From NCBI GenBank assembly GCA_014204635.1, contig JACHLS010000020.1, positions 1 to 46,452 on the forward strand: a stretch of DNA of 46,452 nt, written 5' to 3'. The notes under the pieces are model-generated. The model was not told where the DNA came from. It saw only the letters and a list, made by a program, of their open reading frames with translations, and made no database searches. Of the stretch, positions 43,202 through 46,452 are shown piece by piece. The position numbers and the translations under genes are program-made. How positions within the stretch are numbered: the stretch's first letter is position 1; every line of letters begins with the position of its first letter. The stretch comes from Sporosarcina luteola. Its GTDB lineage: Bacteria > Bacillota > Bacilli > Bacillales_A > Planococcaceae.

Positions 43202-43219
43202 GAACCGTATCATAAGTAA
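43202..43219 (+). repeat. att-like direct repeat, right copy
   Basis: GAACCGTATCATAAGTAA, identical over 18 bp to the rlmH 3' end, 1,559 bp away. Flanking bases differ on both sides. It is not part of any coding frame here. Confidence 0.8.
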
Positions 43220-43244
43220 ATGCGATTTTTTCCACGTTTTATAA

Positions 43245-43258
43245 ATGACAAGTGTCAT
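43245..43258. promoter_or_regulatory. Candidate response-regulator operator (palindrome)
   Basis: ATGACA-AG-TGTCAT is a perfect inverted repeat 82 bp before the DUF418 start. A weaker repeat (TTGACGCCTGTCGA) follows at 43268-43281. No good SigA promoter is visible, so an activator is plausible; the linked NarL/DesR-type regulator is the obvious candidate. This is inference. Confidence 0.5.
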
Positions 43259-43339
43259 CTGTATCTATTGACGCCTGTCGATATTTTCATGGATGCCCTG
43301 TAATGTACGATAAAGGTACAGAAATGGAGGGGCATTTAT

Positions 43340-44458
43340 ATGAAACGTATAGCATTGGTCGATATTTTAAGAGGAATCGCTATTTTAGGGACACTTGGAA
43401 CGAATATTTGGATTTTTGCCCATTTAGGGGATCTTAAGTATATAACGACTACGGATTTTTTCGGTTGGTCGAGTATGGATGATATTTTACGCCTCCTTGT
43501 ACTATTCGTATGTAACGGCAAGCTGCTTGGCATGTTAACGATAATGTTCGGAGTAGGAATGGAGATTAAATATCAGCAGTCCATTAGGCACAATAAGCCT
43601 TGGATCGGTATGTATAAATGGGTAATCGTATTTTTAATGGTGGAAGGTCTTCTACACTACGTATTTGTAATGGAGTACGACGTGCTCATGAGCTATGCCG
43701 TCACTGCAGGAATTATTGCGGTCATCCTAAAGCGCGGAGAGCGGGTGGTGAAAAGGGCGTTATGGGTTGCAGGAGCTATTCATTTAGGGTTGCTTGCTCT
43801 AATTTTTACTTCCATGCTGTTTGGACCGGCGTTTTCAATGGAAAGCTCGCCACAGATGCTTGCAATATATGCAGAGGGAACATGGCTGGATCAGGTCCAG
43901 AATCGTCTCATGAATTTTATATTCTTTAGAGCAGAGGCAATCTTTATTATTCCTTTAAATGTTATTTTATTTATTGTTGGCATAAAGCTGATGCGCAGTG
44001 GTGCGTTCTCTTTTACTGAGCGCGGCATTGCCATTCAAAGAAAACTGCTCATTTGGGGATTAGGTCTTGGTCTCCCTTTGAATATGTTGACTTTTGTACC
44101 AGGCGGTCTATTTGATTTACCTGTCCGTTATCTGTTTGCCCCTGTTCTGGCATTAGGCTATATAGGACTGATTGCTTTTCTTGTACGGAAGTGCAGTACG
44201 TGGGGAATGTGGAAGTGGCTTGAGAAAACGGGGCGTATGTCTTTAAGCTGTTACATTCTGCAAAACATTACTGCTACAGCTATTTTCTACGGATGGGGTT
44301 TAGGCCTTGGAGGTACTCTAAATAGTGTGGAAATTATAGGGATTTTTTGTGTGATAGTAGTAGGGCAAATTATACTGGCGAATTTATGGTTAATTAAATT
44401 TCCTTATGGACCGGTTGAATGGCTGCGGAAGGGAATGCTGCAGAGGCTGGAAAGATAG
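43340..44458 (+). CDS. DUF418 family membrane protein
   Basis: 372 aa beginning MKRIALVDILRGIAILGTLGTNIWIF, the N-terminal hallmark of the DUF418/YeiB group, with about nine to ten membrane helices and a C-terminal DUF418 region (SLSCYILQNITATAIFYGWGLG). These proteins are related to acyltransferase-like membrane proteins, and their substrates are unknown. The ATG follows GGAGG. The stop overlaps the Shine-Dalgarno of the kinase gene, so the three genes form one unit with the two-component system. The system may sense membrane state and adjust this protein (inference). Confidence 0.88.
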   Translation: MKRIALVDILRGIAILGTLGTNIWIFAHLGDLKYITTTDFFGWSSMDDILRLLVLFVCNGKLLGMLTIMFGVGMEIKYQQSIRHNKPWIGMYKWVIVFLMVEGLLHYVFVMEYDVLMSYAVTAGIIAVILKRGERVVKRALWVAGAIHLGLLALIFTSMLFGPAFSMESSPQMLAIYAEGTWLDQVQNRLMNFIFFRAEAIFIIPLNVILFIVGIKLMRSGAFSFTERGIAIQRKLLIWGLGLGLPLNMLTFVPGGLFDLPVRYLFAPVLALGYIGLIAFLVRKCSTWGMWKWLEKTGRMSLSCYILQNITATAIFYGWGLGLGGTLNSVEIIGIFCVIVVGQIILANLWLIKFPYGPVEWLRKGMLQRLER

Positions 44459-44470
44459 GGGTGTTAGACG

Positions 44471-45571
44471 CTGGAATGGTATCCTAAAAGTCAGGCAAGA
44501 TATTATTTACTGATTGATGTACTGACCGTCCTGCTATTTAGCTATGCGGTTGTCGTCTCGGAGCAGATTCCGTCACCTGTTTTTAAGGTTGTATTAATCG
44601 GCATTTATATAGGCGCCTATTACACGGCACTATGGTATCAGGATGGTCTGTTGCTTCCTGCTGTTGTGCTTGGTTTTGTTATGACAGCATATTTGGCTTA
44701 TGTAAGCGGACCACAGTGGATTTTCTTTCAATTTGCCTTTGCAGATTTTGTCGGGCGCGCTGTCAACCGGCATATTTTATGGATTGCTACGTGCGTAAAT
44801 TTCATCCTCCTAGCCAGTCTCGTTTGGCGCTATCAGGAGGTACTGTTTTCAAATGCTCAGTCAATTGTTCTGGCGGTCATGCTTTTTATACTGCTGTTAC
44901 CGTGGTTACGCTATTATATTGAAAAATCCAAGCTGCTTCAGCGTGAGGTTGATGAAGCTTCGGTTCATATTGCGATGCAGCAGGAACGTCAGCGGATTGC
45001 CCGCGATCTGCATGATACTTTAGGGCATACGCTGACGGTCATAAAGATAAAAACAGAGCTCGTTTCCAGGCTGGTGCCAAACGACAAACACAGGATTCAT
45101 AATGAACTTGATGATATGATTCTAACAGTCCGAACCGCACATAAGCAGGTGCGTGAAATTATATCAGAAATAAATTTTTTATCCTTGCAGGAAGAGATTA
45201 AGATTTGTGAGCGGTTGCTTAAGAATGCCGGTATCCATGTGCAGATTGATCATCAGCTTACCAATATTCTGCTGTCAAGTGTGCAGGAAACGATGCTTGC
45301 CTACAGTATCCGAGAAGCGGTAACGAATGTTGTAAAGCACAGTCATGCTGCTGATTGCAGAATACATCTATATCAGAATGAAGACCGGGTAGAAGCAGCT
45401 ATTATCGATAACGGAGTCGGTTTATCCGAAAAGCAGCATGGCAATGGACTGTTTACAATGAAGGAACGGATGAGGTCATTAAAGGGAAATGCCGAAGTGA
45501 CGTATGATCAGGAAGGAACAAAGGTGCTTCTGACTATACCACTGAATCCGATTCGGGAGGGCATGAAATGA
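44471..45571 (+). CDS. DesK/YvfT-like sensor histidine kinase (probable CTG start)
   Basis: The frame is open from 44468. No ATG, GTG or TTG occurs before TTG 44651, but starting there would remove the first membrane helices. The CTG at 44471 has AGGGGTG (44457-44463) seven bases upstream and gives 366 aa, the length of DesK-type kinases. About five membrane helices lead to HisKA_3 with ERQRIARDLHDTLGHTL (phospho-acceptor H181 by this start) and a HATPase with EAVTNVVKHSHA and DNGVGL, then GNGLFTMKERM. A start-proximal mutation or frameshift is an alternative. It overlaps the regulator gene (ATGA-type, 4 bp). Confidence 0.85.
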   Translation: MEWYPKSQARYYLLIDVLTVLLFSYAVVVSEQIPSPVFKVVLIGIYIGAYYTALWYQDGLLLPAVVLGFVMTAYLAYVSGPQWIFFQFAFADFVGRAVNRHILWIATCVNFILLASLVWRYQEVLFSNAQSIVLAVMLFILLLPWLRYYIEKSKLLQREVDEASVHIAMQQERQRIARDLHDTLGHTLTVIKIKTELVSRLVPNDKHRIHNELDDMILTVRTAHKQVREIISEINFLSLQEEIKICERLLKNAGIHVQIDHQLTNILLSSVQETMLAYSIREAVTNVVKHSHAADCRIHLYQNEDRVEAAIIDNGVGLSEKQHGNGLFTMKERMRSLKGNAEVTYDQEGTKVLLTIPLNPIREGMK

Positions 45572-46173
45572 TTAGACTTAGTATCGCTGAAGATCAGCAA
45601 CTGCTGAGAGGTGCCTTAATATCCATTATGGAGCTTGAGGAAGATTTACATATTGTGGGTGAAGCGGCAGATGGAGCAGAAGCGTGGGCTTTAATTGAAA
45701 AGGAAAAGCCGGATGTATGTATTTTGGATATTGAAATGCCGCATTTGTCCGGGTTGGAAGTAGCTGAGAGAATACGCGATCACAATTATCCGTGCAAAAT
45801 TATGATTATGACAACCTTTGCGAGAGCCGGTTATTTGCAGGAAGCAATGGATCTGAATATTGAAGCATATGTTCTGAAAGACGAGCCTATCCAATATGTA
45901 ATTGGTGCAATACGCAAAATTATGCAAGGTGAAAGGGTAATCAGTCAGGATCTTGCCGCTGCATTATTTATGAATGAAAAAAATCCTCTAAATGACCGGG
46001 AAATCAATGTACTGAAGCTCGTAAAGGATGGCAATACGACAAATGAAATTAGTAAAAGTCTATTCCTGACTAAAGGCACAGTTCGCAACTATTTATCTTT
46101 ATCCATTCAAAAGCTCGAAGTTGAAACAAGGCAGCAGGCTGTACAAAAAGCAACTGAAAAGGGCTGGATATAA
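45568..46173 (+). CDS. NarL/DesR-type response regulator
   Basis: 201 aa. The receiver domain has the acidic residues ED (8-9), phospho-acceptor D54 (CILDIEMP), TT around 82 and K105 (VLKDE). A LuxR-type helix-turn-helix follows (LNDREINVLKLVKDGNTTNEISKSLFLTKGTVRNYLS is spread over about 140-180). It is the cognate partner of the overlapping DesK-like kinase. Regulators of this group bind palindromes such as that at 43245-43258, so autoregulation of the three-gene unit is likely. Confidence 0.92.
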   Translation: MIRLSIAEDQQLLRGALISIMELEEDLHIVGEAADGAEAWALIEKEKPDVCILDIEMPHLSGLEVAERIRDHNYPCKIMIMTTFARAGYLQEAMDLNIEAYVLKDEPIQYVIGAIRKIMQGERVISQDLAAALFMNEKNPLNDREINVLKLVKDGNTTNEISKSLFLTKGTVRNYLSLSIQKLEVETRQQAVQKATEKGWI

Positions 46174-46452
46174 ATTGTAGTTCAAAAACCTCCCTCTATA
46201 AATGTTGATGTATCAACGGTTTAAGCCGTTGTAAGGATGCCAAAAATATTTTTTTGACACTCGTTTTAATATTAGTGATTAGATATTTGAATCTTCAAAC
46301 GTCCTCGGGTGCGCTACGCGGTCATCGCTGGATAATGCTGGTTGCGATGATGGCTCCATATACGATGCACTCTGGATCTCCGCATTGCTTATGATGACGT
46401 ACCCTCCCATGTCTCTTGGCGTCTTGTGCGCCTACATTCCTTCGTTCGGTCT
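46174..46452. other. Unassigned 3' end of the window with short palindromes
   Basis: No gene is supported. Three inverted repeats are present: GTTGATGTATCAAC (46204-46217), CAACGG-6-CCGTTG (46214-46231) and TTTGAATCTTCAAA (46286-46299). The second could be a weak terminator of the regulator gene. From about 46300 the base composition becomes more GC-rich, suggesting a junction with different DNA. Confidence 0.4.

Larger units (their letters stand above)
41643..43219. mobile_element. Putative decayed or minimal SCC-like cassette
   Basis: The segment lies between two exact 18-bp direct repeats, GAACCGTATCATAAGTAA, one forming the rlmH 3' end. It is visibly more AT-rich than rlmH. It contains a fragment of a serine resolvase (41675-41860), a nucleotidyltransferase pseudogene (42103-42948) and terminator-like hairpins, but no ccrA/ccrB/ccrC genes. 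Insertion that regenerates the rlmH end is the established behaviour of SCC elements in staphylococci. Calling this an SCC-type remnant outside Staphylococcus is an inference from the repeat and position. Confidence 0.65.
42949..43339. other. Gene-free stretch with hairpins, right att copy and DUF418 operator
   Basis: No open frame is supported. It holds the terminator above, a perfect hairpin CCCCAC-5-GTGGGG (43126-43142) that on the minus strand runs into a T-rich tract and so looks like a minus-strand terminator, the right att copy (43202-43219), and the palindrome at 43245-43258 before the DUF418 gene. Confidence 0.6.

Noticed and set aside
46387..46405. Possible third att copy (minus-strand CATCATAAGCAATGCG resembles the repeat plus its right flank)
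   Set aside because: Too many mismatches and a gap would be needed; not at an rlmH-like end. Probably chance.
46322..46450. 42-codon open frame on the minus strand at the right edge
   Set aside because: No start codon signal, ends in TGA, and the translation matches no family I recognise; too short to support.
1..46452. CRISPR arrays, tRNA genes, complete insertion sequences
   Set aside because: No regularly spaced repeats, cloverleaf-like genes or transposase frames were seen; the only mobile traces are the att-like repeats and the resolvase fragment.

Overview
The window is the replication-origin region of a low-to-mid GC, Gram-positive, endospore-forming member of the Bacillales. Gene order and protein sequences fit Planococcaceae/Caryophanaceae best (Sporosarcina-like); that name is an inference from gene order and sequence feel, not from a search. 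The signs are the dnaA-dnaN-yaaA-recF-gyrB-gyrA and rpmH-rnpA-yidC-jag-mnmE-mnmG-rsmG-noc-soj-spo0J blocks, a yyaC-type spore protein, the rpsF-ssb-rpsR and yybS-gdpP-rplI-dnaB blocks, the walRKHIJ-htrA operon and rlmH.

Layout. 1-416: leader and tandem promoters of an rRNA operon whose 16S gene lies just outside the left edge (minus strand). 417-10341: HD-GYP protein, gyrA, gyrB, recF, yaaA, dnaN and dnaA, all on the minus strand. oriC is bipartite: a DnaA-box cluster upstream of dnaA (10405-10701) and an unwinding unit with DnaA-trios in the dnaA-dnaN gap (8869-8989). 10795-21147: rpmH to spo0J, plus strand apart from a TauE-type permease, with two parS sites. 21240-31953: DUF554, yyaC, mscS, DUF951, ychF, a zincin-like membrane protein, the S6/SSB/S18 operon, yybS, gdpP, rplI and dnaB. 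purA, which follows dnaB in B. subtilis, is not here; a LysM/G5/M23 peptidoglycan hydrolase follows instead. 33752-41660: a probable Noc-binding site, walRKHIJ, an HtrA-type protease, a small CxxH/CxxC protein and rlmH. Most core genes are transcribed away from oriC, so they lie on the leading strand.

41661-46452 is accessory. The last 18 bases of rlmH are repeated exactly 1,559 bp downstream. This is the geometry and position used by staphylococcal cassette chromosome (SCC) elements, which integrate at the 3' end of rlmH (orfX), and the repeat resembles the staphylococcal att core. Between the repeats lies AT-rich DNA with a 61-codon C-terminal fragment of a small serine resolvase and a nucleotidyltransferase gene cut by one in-frame stop codon. 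It looks like a decayed or minimal SCC-like cassette without visible ccr genes. To its right is a DUF418 membrane protein with a DesK/DesR-like two-component system behind a perfect ATGACA-AG-TGTCAT palindrome. The kinase seems to start at a CTG codon. The last ~280 bp hold no recognisable gene but several short palindromes.

The parts work together in chromosome replication and its coordination: initiation (DnaA, oriC, extra DnaA-box clusters at mnmE and rlmH), elongation (DnaN, DnaB, SSB, gyrase), segregation and nucleoid occlusion (Soj, Spo0J, Noc, parS, NBS), tRNA/rRNA modification (MnmE, MnmG, RsmG, RlmH), membrane insertion (YidC, Jag), c-di-AMP turnover (GdpP) and cell-wall homeostasis (WalRK and the M23 hydrolase).
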